Assembly: GCF_921293095.1 (NCBI RefSeq)
Contig: NC_060256.1
Location: forward strand, 91,149,954-91,213,953
Length of the DNA stretch: 64,000 nucleotides
Direction: 5' to 3'
DNA from: Ischnura elegans
Taxonomy: Eukaryota > Arthropoda > Insecta > Odonata > Coenagrionidae
Part shown: in pieces, positions 1 to 11,239 of the stretch
Layout: every line of letters starts with the position of its first letter
Position numbering within the stretch: the first letter of the stretch is position 1
Position numbers and translations under genes: made by a program
The notes under the pieces: model-generated
The model's input: only the letters and a program-made list of their open reading frames with translations
Database searches by the model: none
What the model was told of the DNA's origin: nothing

Positions 1-347
1 TGTACAGGAGATGCGAAAAAGATTCATGACGGTAAAAATATTTTTCAACTAGTTAGTTCGTGCAATCGTAACCTCCGAGCCTATGGTTCAATTCTGGCGG
101 TCGGCCGAAGCTTTGTGAGGCGGAGAGTTTAAAACTACATTATGAAGAAACGTACTCAAACATATCTCACACGTAAATGCCAGACCATGCCAGACGGGCT
201 GTGCCCGTGACGAAGTTTCAGAGGAAAAATTGAAAGTATCACAGCTGCAAAAAGGGGAATAGATACATATTTCACTATTTCTCCCGGAATATTTACATTT
301 CCACCCGTGGAGGTGTATGTAGGAAAGTGGTCATTACAAGAACTTAC

Positions 348-425
348 CTGCCATGTCCCCAAGCCAAGTGCGGGGATTTTGACACCAGGTGAAAGTTCAA
401 GATAAATTTGCTGCTTGTTAGCCAT
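348..425 (-). CDS. First coding exon of a divergent aldo-keto reductase (partial gene)
   Basis: Read on the minus strand from the ATG at 425, this exon encodes 26 residues that include KIPALGLGTWQ, the N-terminal beta-strand and cofactor-pocket motif of the aldo-keto reductase family. It stops at CAG directly before a strong GTAAGT donor at 347-342, in phase 0. Its length and splice phase match the + strand exon at 17820-17897, so the two are paralogous first exons. No second AKR exon follows in the remaining 347 bases, so the rest of the gene must lie beyond the left edge. The frame runs on past the donor to about 156, but that part has no AKR similarity and is intron. The ATG context GCCATGG is favourable. 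An NADPH-dependent cytosolic carbonyl reductase is the family expectation; the substrate is unknown. Confidence 0.8.
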
Positions 426-1472
426 GGCGTTGTGTGTCTCTAATAGCCTCGAAGTGATTCAGACTGGTTCACAGGCCTGCAAGCCTTTCTTATCTAGCGC
501 GAGTCCTTTTCTTACGTAAGCCCGGTAGGGCACACGGGCTAGCGTTTTCTGTAGTTCAGTGGAAGTTTCTAAAGTAGCCGTAAGGGGAGCTTGCGTCTCA
601 TTCACCAGCGTCATCTGAGTGGCCCTTTATCCACTAACAATTCATCTCGTGGTGAAACAACCAACCATTTTTAACCGCGTATTGGCTCGATATTTGAAAG
701 TTGAAAAATATGTTCACCTGCACTGTTCTCTCATGGATAAGGAACTCATATGTAATTACTATCAAAATACAGACTTATTTCGTTACAAGAATCAGTATTT
801 ATTTCACTAAGCGTAAAAGCATGGTTCTCTTGTCTACTTTCTCTGGAAATTATAGCTTTATATAAAATCTGACCTAATTGCAGGAGGCTTTGCATTAAGA
901 GGCTGTTTTTATAGTAAAATAAATACCATTTATTTTTGGGAAATTATAAGAGAAACAAATTGGTTTTTGGATGGATGTAATTAGTTTATGGTCAGGAGTA
1001 ATATTGGTGTAATTTCTCGAACTTCATTTGCTCTAAATATTCGCTGCACCTTGATTGCATATTTGCCTGCGGAAAATGCGCTTTTGTCTGAGAAATTTCT
1101 GTGAACATCTGACACGTAATATTTTAACAACAATGGCATTTGACCTAGGATGCATGTGGTAAAATGCAGGAGACTGAGGAAGACCCTGAATGATATGGTT
1201 ATCAAAACTGACAAAAAATCCATAACATCGTAGTATTGAAGAACATATATGTATTTTGAAATGTATCCTAAAGTCTCCTATGTTGGTCGCCATTCTGGAG
1301 AAAATGTGTGGTCTGTTACTAATCCATGGCTAAATTGTTTAAAGTACATCTTCTCTGCATAGCCACCTGAACAATTTTTTTATTCTCAATACCCAAAACT
1401 GTATTGGGTGAGGCTAATTTTCTTGTTGAAACAGATTTTCTCTATAGTTCGTCCGATTCGGGAAGGCTTAAA
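426..1472. other. Intergenic region upstream of the divergent AKR exon
   Basis: This holds the presumed 5' UTR and promoter of the minus-strand AKR first exon, followed by AT-rich sequence. No supported gene or repeat was recognised. Short open frames here have no recognisable domain. Confidence 0.4.
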
Positions 1473-1730
1473 TGAGTGGGTTAGAAGCCAAAGGGTACAA
1501 GTGATTTTTTTCTCAACAGAGTTAAGTTAATTGTTAGAAGAAATACACACAAAAATTGGTTGCCAAGGGGTACGAGTGAGTCTCTGTTCTGTGCTGACTT
1601 CGAGTGGAAAATCAAATGCACTACTAAACATTTAATTAATGATCCCGTTTGTTTTCTGTACGTAATTTCTGTACCTAACTCTGTTTTGAAAAAGAAAATC
1701 ACTTGCACCCCTTGGCTTACAGCCCACTCA
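1473..1730. mobile_element. MITE-B copy 1, about 258 bp with long inverted termini
   Basis: The two ends are inverted copies of each other over about 40 bp, with few mismatches: the left end reads GAGTGGGTTAGAAGCC, then AAGGGTACAAGTGATTTT. The same sequence recurs at 12218-12703 and 25157-25418. A short non-autonomous inverted-repeat transposon is the simplest reading. No coding sequence is present and the superfamily is unresolved. Confidence 0.7.
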
Positions 1731-3732
1731 AGTGTGTTGTTGATGTCCCTGAAAGAATGGGCTTACCCAAAATGAAAACTAGGGAGGGGGGAGGGGAAAC
1801 TAGCTGTGGTCGTTCAAGTTGTAACATTTTTTGCACATAAAATGTTGATGAAACCAAAATGTTAAGGAAACTATGACAGCAATTTATTAGTTTTTATAAT
1901 CATCTGCTTGAAAATATAATGATTTAAAATTGATTTCCATGTCTTATATTTCTGTCATTTTTCTTCAAAGGGAAAATTTGTTCATAACTTTTGTTTGGAA
2001 TTATTTATTTTCACTTCTAGGGGGGCAGTTTACCACCTCTTACTCCACGCTGGGTGCGCACAAGAAAGTGCTTGGGTATCGAATGATATTTTGACGCAAC
2101 TATATATTGTAACCGTCGCCGTTTGGCCGGTGACATTATGGGTTGAATGGACGCTTTGAGAGAGGGAGAGCTTTACCTCATGGTCAAGCAGAAGTTTTTT
2201 TTGTATACGTGTGTGTGCGTGGATTGTTCCTGTGTGCGAGTGAGCGGTGTTAGCGTGATTCATTTCCCCCCACCTTCAATTCCCGCTTTCCCGAGTCCCC
2301 GTGTGGTGAAACGAACGAAGACACCCCCCCCCCTCACCCCCATGGTGATATGACTCGAGAGAGCATCCATTTACGGACCCTCCCACTGCCCCTACCCCAG
2401 GTACACCACCCCGACCCGACCCCGACTTTTGGGGATAAAAACCCTGCGACATTGGCCGCCGGGAGGAGAACGAGTCGGGTCACGCGGTCACGCTGGGCGT
2501 AAGATTGCCAAACTAAAGGAAGAAGTCAGCCTGTTTTTTTAAGTGTTGCTGGCGAAATACGCAGCCGGAGGAGGTTTATCGGGATGTGGCGTGGGTGGAC
2601 AGGCTAAATTGAAGCGCGACAGGAGAAAGGAGATTGATCGGTAATTTTCCGTCGCCAAAGGAAAGCCGTCCCGCGCTACCCCATCAAGGAGACACGGCGG
2701 AAGGCAACAGCCCTCACCAGGAGCCGCAAAGAAAAGCAGAAACTCAGCTCTCAGCGTTGACGCGACACGGATCTGATAAGTACAACTGCCCCTGCCCCAA
2801 ACCACGAAATAAGACATTTCCCCTCCCCCAAGATTTAAGAAGATTCCGGGCCAGTGTCGTCTACGAACCCCAAACTGAACCCCAAAATTGTTTCCCCCCA
2901 TTCAGTGCAGAAGAGCCGTCCCCCCCACCCCCCGATCTTTACTGTGTTCCGATTCCCCCTAATCCCCCCCCCCTCCCGCGTGTGCGAGTGTGTATGTGTG
3001 CATTAGTTTGTAAGGACAGGGTACGTTTTTCTTGTGATTATACTGTCATTTAACATTTTGATCAGATGGTGCAAGATGAACTGATGAAATCAATCGGGCG
3101 AGAATTAGTTGTTTCCCTTGTTTGTTCAATTTTCATTTAATGTTATATTCAGTCGATTCTCTCATATGCCCGCAAGGAAGCGGCAATCTGATGTATGATT
3201 ATGTACTTACGATCATTTGCTATTTTCATTAAATTTGTGTTAAACGAAGGATTTGTAGAAGGCTCTCGTTCTTTCAAGCGTACCGATCACCAAGAGGTCA
3301 CTCATACGTTCCTTTCCCTTCTCGCGCACCCCGCCCCCTTTCCCTCCCAAAGAAAAAAAATCCCTTCCCCTTTTCTTGTCCACCCCAATCCCTCCTCTTC
3401 TCCCCTTGACCCGTGACGAGAGGTCACAATATAGTCGATCAAAATTTAGTTCAGCCAAAATTAATTTATGGGAGCATCTACCTTAGAAGCCATCTCATAA
3501 AATAATAATATCATTAATCGCAATCCTTACGTACATTGTAAAAGAATCTCGAAAACCACCTGCGCTAAAACAATTTCATTGACGCGATCACCAATCCAGA
3601 GCCTCTATTGTTGACTCTTGTTGGTTGGTGTTACACTCTTCATTTGGATTTGCAAATAATAATAAAATGAATTTATAACTTGCGTGAAGTCTTTTCGAGA
3701 TGTTTACTGGTTAAAATCATTGTAACATCATC
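1731..3732. other. Intergenic region with a C-rich, GC-elevated block
   Basis: AT-rich sequence gives way at about 2100-3060 to a distinctly GC-rich and C-tract-rich block, with a further pyrimidine-rich block at 3300-3415. A GATAAAAA element at about 2434 sits in GC-rich surroundings and could belong to a promoter. No exon with a recognisable product is visible. Open frames here are driven by base composition. Confidence 0.35.
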
Positions 3733-4087
3733 GACATTTCGACAGACGACTCGTCCATCGTTATCAGGGAGAATGAATAAGTGTGAACTGAACAAAATAC
3801 TTTGAGATATAACTATAAACAATTACAACAATCACGTTACTCCTGATCTGACGGAAATATGCATGTGATTCGGATGGAAAGCAAGAGTTCGATCATTGTA
3901 TATTTTCTTTGAAACGGGATTCCACACATTGCTAACTTTTACCCCTTGTCTCGATTAAAGGTTTTATTAATCCGGATCTGAATGTCCTCCTTGTCTATCC
4001 GAGAAGTTGTTGTAACGGCAGATTAATTTTACTCTAACCCATTTTATTTTGTGGTCCATGTTGATGATAATTTCGTTTATAGTTTTA
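3733..4087 (-). pseudogene. Penelope-like element 3'-end remnant
   Basis: On the minus strand, about 4045-3945 gives a degraded peptide with the pattern SRI-KE-IQIRINKTFNRDKG, which resembles the extreme C terminus of PLE polyproteins (consensus ending roughly NFNREDG). At least one stop interrupts it. Downstream on the same strand, at 3767-3733, is CTGATAA followed by a potential stem and GAAATGTC, resembling the hammerhead ribozyme of PLE terminal repeats. The 5' side is cut off by MITE-A at 4094. The assignment rests on family resemblance by eye. Confidence 0.5.
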
Positions 4088-4093
4088 AAAAAA

Positions 4094-4748
4094 AGGTAGT
4101 TTCCTTCATCAAAGAAAACAAAGTCATTGATGGCGATTCGCTACCCACCATTAGTGTATTCATAATATACTAATTATTTCGTTTTAAAAATCCCAGTTTA
4201 GACGAATGGCAACGGTCAATTTTAACCTCATTTGAAAAAGGCCTGATTGGCGCCCATGCGATGCCACTCCACGTCACTGGGACCCAGATGCTATACGAGT
4301 AGTCAGGAGTTTCATGTCGTCTGAGATTACCAATACATGCATGAGGCACAGAGCTCAGGGAAACATGTCTTAATAATCACCCATTAAAATTACCTAAGTT
4401 CGGAAAGTTTCCAACGTTTGATAAGGTATTAATAATACTTATTTAAGCCAAGCGCTACGTGCTAGCAGGGTACTCTGCTACCTGATAGCAGCCTGCGTCG
4501 TATCAGCGCTCAAAGCCTCGCCCCAAGGTCACCTCACAAGGCGACAGCTGGAACCAGAAATACGTCACACGGAGTTTTTCCCAGCATTCATACTTAGCCG
4601 TCGCGTTTTCGCTTGCTTGTTTTCACTTTTCATTTAATCGCTAAAAATAGAAATCGTCATTAAAAAATCTAAAAGCGTGAAATACGTAATCCAGGAGTAA
4701 TAATATTTCGATTTAGGCAATAAGAAGATAATAAGAAACCACCCAATT
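4094..4748 (-). mobile_element. MITE-A copy a (reverse orientation)
   Basis: A full-length copy of the window's commonest repeat, in reverse orientation. It runs from GGTAGTTTCCTTCATC to GAAACCACCCAATT. The first few terminal bases are replaced by A's. The internal GCTAGCAGG hairpin region and the ATGCATG core are recognisable. Confidence 0.85.
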
Positions 4749-5044
4749 GGTAGGCTCTGTGATTTCTGATAACAGTAGACAAGGCATGCTTTCTCCATTA
4801 TCTTCGTATCGAAAACGTAATCTTTCATGTGATTCGAATGCTGGTCTTATCTGATTCCTCATCACTTGACCTATTCACCGCATATCGCCCTGTTTTGTAT
4901 CTCACGGGTTCAATGACACTTCGAACATATTGATCAAGAATCCATATATATCATACTGATCATAAGAGAGTAAACGATATTGACGAACGGGTTGTCATAG
5001 CTGAATTAACGTTACTCCGTTCCCAAAAGGAGAGAGGTGTGGAC
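4749..5044 (+). other. Upstream region of AKR-type first exon 1A
   Basis: About 300 bp between a MITE-A end and the exon 1A ATG. It contains an AT-rich ATATATAT stretch at about 4942, a possible TATA element about 100 bp upstream of the ATG. Nothing else was recognised. Confidence 0.3.
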
Positions 5045-5107
5045 ATGGCAGATATTCAGCTCACGAAAGACGTCTATATTCCCATATTTGGTTTGGGAAC
5101 ATGGCAG
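5045..5107 (+). CDS. Candidate AKR first coding exon 1A (alternative exon or relic)
   Basis: The ATG at 5045 opens a 21-codon exon ending IPIFGLGTWQ, the AKR N-terminal signature, and it stops at CAG in phase 0. That phase fits the exon 2 acceptor at 42189. It is 5 residues shorter than exon 1B at 17820 and has Ile-Phe in place of the usual Ala-Leu. The following donor is GTTGGT, weaker than those of the other exons. It may be an alternative first exon of the + strand AKR gene, giving a protein of about 318 residues, or the only remnant of a tandem paralogue. No other AKR exon lies between here and exon 1B. Confidence 0.55.
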
Positions 5108-5481
5108 GTTGGTGCAATGTCGTGGTCGTACTATTCGGAACTTGTGGCGCGAAATAATTACTCACAATATCAAACCCTCACTCACAAGGGAAGCGTCTTA
5201 TGTTTTCCCTTGTTTTCACTCAGGAGACTCCTTTTAATTATGTTTTTGTCCGTGTCGCAGCATGAATGATTATCACGATATGTTGTTGGTTCCGGTTTAT
5301 GTTGCAATAAGATATTGTGGATTCTCATTCTTACAATTTTTGCCTATTTTTTTCGAATCCGATTGCTATATTTGTTGAAATTTCCGCATTTCGCGGAGTT
5401 GGAAAGGAAGCACATAATTGGAAAGCTCCCCGAAAGAATCGATAGTTCTCGTGCTGGGAGACGTAAAAGCAAAATTTACCA
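5108..5481. other. Unassigned sequence after exon 1A
   Basis: Presumed intron or intergenic sequence. No recognisable repeat termini or coding similarity was seen. Confidence 0.3.
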
Positions 5482-5810
5482 GCAATAGGGTGGTTTCCTA
5501 TTAGGCGTTGCTTCTGACGGGAGGGTCGCGGGTTCAAATCCGAGTGAAATTTCGGACGTGTTAGGTCCAAAGTAGTCGAAGTGCGGGGTGGTCGCAAGAG
5601 AAGGAACTGCCCCCTTTAACTTTGAATGTGGCTTACTCCTCACGTACTCAATACAACCCGCCATGAATGAGTGATAGCACTGAGTTAGTGATAAGGAATT
5701 GGGAAAAATAGAAAGAGCCCAATTCACACAAGGCCTTAAAAGGATAATGAGCTCTGAAAAAATCCACTTACATTGTACACATCAAGGTCAACACTAAATA
5801 CTTGGACATT
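5482..5810 (+). mobile_element. tRNA-derived SINE copy 1, 5'-truncated
   Basis: This contains an RNA polymerase III box B-like element, GGTTCAAATCC, at about 5531, followed by a body that matches 19350-19697 almost base for base. The tRNA-like 5' part with box A is missing in this copy. The first 22 bases (5482-5503) are the same 22 bases that start at 5811, including the MITE-A terminus. This looks like a long target-site duplication from insertion into MITE-A, or like a rearrangement. Confidence 0.65.
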
Positions 5811-5812
5811 GC

Positions 5813-6478
5813 AATAGGGTGGTTTCCTATTATTTTTTTATTCCCTAAATCGAAAGATTATTACTCCTGGAGTACGTATTTCACGCTTTTAGATTTTTAA
5901 ATGACGATATCTATTTTTCGCAATTAAATGAAAAGTGAAAATTTTCAAGGGCGCGAAAACGCGACGGCTAAGTATGAATTATGGGAAAAGCCCGTGTGAC
6001 ATCAGTCTGGTTCCCGCTGCTGCATTGTGAGGTGACCTTGGGGCGAGGCTTTGAGCGTTGATCTGATGCTGGCTGCTAGCAGGTAGCAGAGTACCCTGCT
6101 AGCAGATAGCGCTTGGCTTAAATAAGGATTATTAATACCTTATCAAACGAAGGAAACTTTACGACCTTAAGCAGTTTTAATAGGTGATTATTGAGAGATG
6201 TTTCCCAGAGCTCTGTGCCTCATGCATGCATTGGTAATATCAGACGAAGTAAAACTCCTATTTACTCGTATAGAAACTTGGTCTCTGTGACGTTACTTTG
6301 AGTGGCATCGCATGGGCGCCAATCTGGCCTTTTTCAAATGCGGTTAAAATTGACCATTGCCATTCGTCTAAACTGGGATTTATAAACCAAATAATTTGTA
6401 ATTATAAAAACCCAAATGGTGGGTAACGAATAGCAATCAATGCATTTCGTTTTCTTTGATGATGGAAACCACCCTATT
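5813..6478 (+). mobile_element. MITE-A copy b
   Basis: Full-length copy from AATAGGGTGGTTTCC to GGAAACCACCCTATT. Both CRE-like sites found in other copies are mutated here (for example GTGACATCAG near 5996). It directly abuts the SINE at exactly the junction seen again at 19697/19698. Confidence 0.9.
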
Positions 6479-6546
6479 GCTTCTCGGAAGCCTTTTGTTG
6501 TAGATTTGTACACCCCATAGGGAGGTGATTCGAGAACAGCGCCCGA

Positions 6547-6830
6547 TGGCCTATCTTTATCTATTGTCTATCTATTATACGTATAAAAGGGGATGTCTGT
6601 TTGTTTGTCCGCTACGCATTTCCATACGGATGCAACGATTGCAACCAAAATTAGTACGTAGGTGTATTTGATGCTCCCAAAGGCTATAATGCTACTTCCG
6701 GTTGTATTTGACGCGGCCTTTGCGTCGTTTTCTCATTACCGTTTGTTACGTCACACAACTTCTGCGGGGTGGGCACGCATCAAAACACGATCAAAAGGAA
6801 AAATAACTCGAAGGATTCTACACCGAAATG
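6547..6830. repeat. Probable dispersed repeat with CTAT and TATACGTATAAAAG start
   Basis: The stretch begins with short CTAT-type repeats, then TATACGTATAAAAGG and several GTTTGT/GTCC repeats. Its make-up resembles a mobile-element 5' region. No second copy lies in this window, so the assignment is tentative. Confidence 0.3.
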
Positions 6831-6899
6831 TTAATCGTCTTGGTGCCAACCTTTTTGCTGGGTTCACACGACGTTTTTGGTCCACTTATGGATGCACCC

Positions 6900-7623
6900 C
6901 AAGTAGCAGAAAATGTTGCATGGATATCCAAAAAAGATTTAAAATATCCAAATGTCGTTACATCAAACCTGTGACATTCCCTGGATATTTTATGGATATT
7001 CAGCAATAATATCCATAGAAAGAAATCTAGGAAATATTCATCCATAATATTTTCACCGAATGGTGATTATGGTGCTAATGGTACTAGTGGCATTCTCGAA
7101 ACGGAAGTGCGAGACGTAAAGACCAGCGGTGACGGCCTGGTTGCCTGGCAACGGAAGTTTGTTGAACACGTTAAACGTTTGATTAGAGTGTCTTGTGAGT
7201 ATTGTCCTGGAGGAATCGAGTAGAAAATCCCTTCTGTTATAGACACATGTCGTTTTGCATATTATATCCAAATTCAGAACCCTACAACAAATACATCAGT
7301 CACAAAAACAGTTTAACCTTATTTTACTAATAAGGACATAGTTAAGAAGCGAAGTTAGAATTTGTGAAGCAGCAGTTTTTGGTGCTCCATGATATTTTAT
7401 AGATATCCATGTAACGTTGTACAATAGTGTTATATGGATGCTAGCAATGGATATTTATTGAACATCTTAAAGTGGGAACTTTGGATATTCTCTGGATATC
7501 CATACAAGGTTATACAACTATGCTGGACATCTTATGGATATTATGGAGGTTATTTATAACATTAAATGGATATTGTATGGATATTATCTGCTTCTTGGGA
7601 CATTACAATCAATGTTGTGAAGC
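6900..7623. repeat. Cluster of GGATAT/ATATCC motifs
   Basis: The words TGGATATT, GGATATCCA and their complements occur more than a dozen times over about 700 bp (for example near 6920, 6985, 7490, 7540 and 7570), unlike the flanks. There is no fixed period. It may be a degenerate tandem array or the internal part of an unknown element. Confidence 0.4.
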
Positions 7624-7977
7624 GTGGTGGAAGTTGATCCCATGCGTGGTGTACGGAAATCGTTTATTGCATTGTTTGCTGTTTGCTCGTCATCCGTATC
7701 CATGGTTTCACATATCAGTCTCGCAAGATTTTCAGTGTTTGTTTCCCCTCGAAATGAAAATATTATCTCGAAATCTTGACGATATTGGTTCTGCCGGGTC
7801 TGTTCCGGATTCAATATCCTGATCGAAAACAACCGAAGTTAATCAGAAGATATCTCGATATGAGATTATTTTTGGAAGCGATGTTTTTTTATCACAGGAA
7901 TATATGTACTGTGTCTGATCGTGGTCGAAGCTTGATAATAGTAGGGCGATGATAGAAAAAAATTGCAATAGGTTTCA
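7624..7977. other. Unassigned sequence
   Basis: No gene, repeat terminus or motif recognised. Confidence 0.3.
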
Positions 7978-8218
7978 TGGGTGTACCCAGCGAGGGGCAG
8001 CTGCCCCACCCCTAGAAGCAAAAATCGCAAAAGCAAAATAGTACTGAATTGAAACGAAAGCATTCAAAAAATATTTTTAAACCCACGAAAAATGACATGT
8101 ATTAGCATAAGATATGTAACTAAAATAAAACTATTTGTTAAAGGAAATAATCTTATCAAATAATGTCACATCTTGGTTTCCCGCCCCCCCCCCCCTAGTT
8201 ATGATCCTGGGTACGCCA
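7978..8218. mobile_element. Short inverted-terminal element with G/C tracts
   Basis: The left end reads GGGTGTACCCAGCGAGGGGC; the right end is a C tract followed by GATCCTGGGTACGCC. The ends are imperfect inverted copies (GGYGTACCCAG). About 240 bp and AT-rich inside with no coding capacity, it fits a MITE. Confidence 0.5.
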
Positions 8219-8284
8219 TTACTATTATTGTATTATTCCGGTTAATGTAGGTATCCACGGAGAACTAAAGAAGTATTCTGGGAA

Positions 8285-8530
8285 CCTCCCCTTCCATCCA
8301 GCACTACCTTCTTCAATCCACTGTAAGGCCTACTCCCTTTCATTACATCTAAAAATCCTATTCTATTCCTTCCCCTCCCTCGTTTACCTAACATTCTACC
8401 CTCTAACACTGTTTTCAACATCCCCTACCCGCTAAGTACTCGCTCCATCCATACCTTCTGTCTCCTCCGTATCTCATCTAAAAGCTGCCTCTCCTCACCC
8501 ACCATACCCAGCACTTCGTCGTTCCTCCTC
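8285..8530 (-). pseudogene. LINE reverse-transcriptase C-terminal fragment
   Basis: The minus-strand translation resembles the C-terminal tail shared by many insect non-LTR retrotransposon polyproteins: a MVGEERQLL stretch, then QKVWMERVL, then LEGRMLGKRGRGRNR. At least one stop and a frame change break it. It is not functional on its own. Confidence 0.6.
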
Positions 8531-8752
8531 CTCTCAGACGGAGGTAAACTAACGGAAAATTAGCGAGAGGTATTGCACGATTTTGTATCAGCTTCAGATT
8601 TCTTGATAGCCACTGTTTTTAAGTCCCGTTTTTCTTATTATATTGATAACTCAAACCGTTAATTATGGGATATGAAAAATGACATTGCTATTAATAATGG
8701 AATAGGAGAATACACTAATGGCGGAGAATCAAGGTTGCGTTAAAGACATCTC

Positions 8753-9418
8753 AATAGGGTGGTTTCCTCTTTTTTAAATTTCCTAAATAGAAAGATTACT
8801 ACTGCTGGAGTACGTATTTCACGCTTTTAGATTTTTAAATGACAATACCTATTTTTCGCGATGAAATGAAAAGTGAAAATTTTCGAGCGCGCGAAAAGGC
8901 GACGGCTAAGTATAAATGCTGGGAAAAGCCCGTGTGACGTCATTCTGGTTCCTGCTGTCGCCGAGTGAGGTGAACTTGGGGCGAGGATATGTGCGCTGCT
9001 GCGATGCAGGCTGCTAGCAGGTAGCAGAGTATACTGTTAGCAGGTTTCGCTTGGCGTAAAAAAGGATTATTAATGCCTTATAGAAAGAAGGAAACTTTCC
9101 GACCATAGGCAGTTTTAATAGGTGATTATTAAGACATGTTTCCCTGAGCTCTGTGCCTCATGCATGCATTGGTAATCTCAGGCGTTGTAAAACTCCCATC
9201 TAATCGTATAGAAATTAGGTCCCTGTGACGTCACGTGGAGTGGCATCGCATGGGCGCCAATCTGTACTTTTCAAATGCGGTCAAAATTAACCATAAACAT
9301 TCGTTTGAACTGGGATTTCTAAAACCAAATAATTTTTTATATTATGAATACACTAATTGTGGGTAACGATTCGTAATCAATGCCTATCGTTTTCTTTGAT
9401 GAAGGAAATCACCCTATT
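8753..9418 (+). mobile_element. MITE-A copy c
   Basis: Full-length copy with both termini. It carries a CRE (TGACGTCA) at 8935-8942 and the combined CRE/E-box TGACGTCACGTG at 9226-9237. Confidence 0.9.
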
Positions 9419-9672
9419 ATAATGCAGTGTGTGGCAGTTGGCTGCTAGTGAACTGTGTAGAAGAGTCATTGATTGCGTTCAGTGCACAATAAGCGACCAA
9501 AACAACCTTCCCGAAGAAAGGCAGAAATGAGAGGCCATCCTGCGTGGAAATGGTTTCGATGACAGAATTATCTCCCGAGCATGAATAAGGTCCCGGAAAA
9601 GAATGAGGAAGACAAATAAACACCACCGCAGAAGCAGCTTACTCCTCAACAAATGACAAATGCAGTCGAAAA

Positions 9673-9920
9673 GTAGCCTTCATGCCGTATATAAAGGGGG
9701 CGAATGGCAGAATAGGAAATATCCTACGAAATTTTCGGATAAGGGCAGTCTTCTGACCTCACGCGCAGATATAACATCTCTTAAAAACCGTCAAGGATAG
9801 AACTCCATTACAAGTCGAAGGGGTCTGCATTCCATGCCAAACCTGTGGAAAGAACTAATACATCGGCGAAACAGGCAGATTAGCGAAAACACGCTTACAA
9901 TTAGAGCAACACCAGAGAGC
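9673..9920 (+). pseudogene. Penelope-like element GIY-YIG endonuclease remnant, left part
   Basis: One frame from 9673 reads FMPYIKGANGRIGNILRNF, then after in-frame stops VKDRTPLQVEG, the Cys pair PCQTCGKN, and after a further stop YIGETGRLAKTRL. This order (PYI-G, RIG-ILR, Cys-containing GIY strand, YIG-T-R) is that of the PLE polyprotein C-terminal GIY-YIG nuclease. Three stops show it is dead. The reading is cut by MITE-A copy d at 9922 and resumes at 10590. Confidence 0.7.
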
Positions 9921-9921
9921 A

Positions 9922-10588
9922 AATAGGGTGGTTTCCTATTATTTTTTTATCGTCTAAATCGAAAGATTATTACTCCTGGAGTACGTAATTCTCTCTTTTA
10001 GATTTTTAAATGGCGATATATATTTTTAGCGATAAAATGAAAAGTGAAAATTTTCAAGTGCGCGAAAACACAACGGCTAAGTAGGAATGATGGGAAAACT
10101 CCGTGTGACGTCGTTCTGGTTCCCGCTGCCGCCAAGTGAGGTGACTTCGGGGCGAGGCTTTGATCGCTGATACGACGCAGGATGCTAGCAGGTAGCGGAG
10201 TACCCTGCTAGCAGGTAGCGCTTGGCTTAAATAAGGATTATTAATACCTTATCAAACGAAGGAAACTTTCCGAACATAGGCAATTTTAATGGGTGATTAT
10301 TAAGATAGGTTTCCCTGATCTCTGTGCCTCATGCATGCATTGGTAATCTCAGATAATGTAAAACTCCTATCTACTTGTATAGAAACTAGGTCCCTGTGAC
10401 GTCACGTGGAGTGGAATCGCATGGGCGCAAATCTGGCCTTTTTCAAATGAGGTTAAAATTGACGATTGCCATTCGTCTAAACTGGGAATTCTAAAACCAA
10501 ATAATTAGTACATTATGAATACACTAAGGGTGGGTAACGAATCGCAATCAATGCCTTGCGTTTGTTTGATGAAGGAATCTATCCTATT
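9922..10588 (+). mobile_element. MITE-A copy d, inserted within a PLE remnant
   Basis: Full-length copy with CRE/E-box TGACGTCACGTG at 10397-10408. The PLE reading frame is interrupted at its left end and continues at its right end, so this MITE jumped into an already resident PLE. Joining the flanks across the MITE restores the PLE frame without an obvious long duplication. Confidence 0.9.
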
Positions 10589-10589
10589 C

Positions 10590-11040
10590 GACTGGGGAGT
10601 GACGAAGTCCGCGGTAGCCGAACACGCAGCGCTGTGCCATGCACGCAATCGACTTTAGAGAAACAAAAATTATTGCCAAATTGAAAGGCATGGGGACTGT
10701 CTGGAGGAGGCCCAATTATATCCCATTGAAGGCTGATTTCTGTTGTCACTTCGGTCACATTTAATCGGTTTTAAAAAATGTCCGCGGCCTCGTTATGAGT
10801 TCAATGCGATCCACTTTTTCCCAATATATTACGGTATAATGTTTTTACTTGGTTGGAATAGCATTGAAAAGTAATGAACTTGATGGATCACATCATCATG
10901 TATGTAAATTTCGGTGAAAACTGCTATTTATACCTCAAATTTTCGTGAAACTCGAATCACTTTGTCCGTCAGCGACGCGAGTGGCGACTTTTGTAAACTC
11001 ATTTCAATGCGCGGTGGGCGACAACACATTTACAGGCCGA
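10590..11040 (+). pseudogene. Penelope-like element remnant, right part and 3' UTR
   Basis: Immediately after MITE-A the frame reads VTKSAVAEHAALC, then after a frameshift MHAIDFRETKIIAKLKG, typical of the PLE endonuclease C terminus (SAVAEH followed by the HxIDF-ET-I region). The following non-coding 10745-11040 matches the complement of 23760-24060 at moderate identity, which defines the 3' UTR of this PLE subfamily. Confidence 0.65.
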
Positions 11041-11169
11041 CTTGAGCATCCTCTGTTGTAATATTCGCGAAATATAGACTCCTCAGAGAAGCAATTATTG
11101 ATATCACAAAGGAGGAGAAGAACAATTTTTAACATGGACACCGGCCCGATACTTCAGATCCCAATTAAT

Positions 11170-11239
11170 TTGAAATGATAAGAAATTCCCAATTCCTCCG
11201 CCTAATTTGGCCGTGCCCTCAGTATTAATATTTTGTTTT
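11170..11239. repeat. Left part of a duplicated segment (partner 17325-17390)
   Basis: CCGCCTAATTTGGCCGTG and the AT-rich sequence around it match 17340-17390 with a few changes. The homology is interrupted by a fold-back element and resumes at 11836. Confidence 0.55.

Noticed and set aside
156..347. Continuation of the divergent AKR frame beyond residue 26
   Set aside because: A strong GTAAGT donor follows CAG exactly where AKR similarity ends, and the remaining residues are not AKR-like. It is intron.
2634..3053. 139-codon Pro-rich frame and its antisense partner
   Set aside because: Explained by C-rich composition. Both strands are open at once and no domain is seen.
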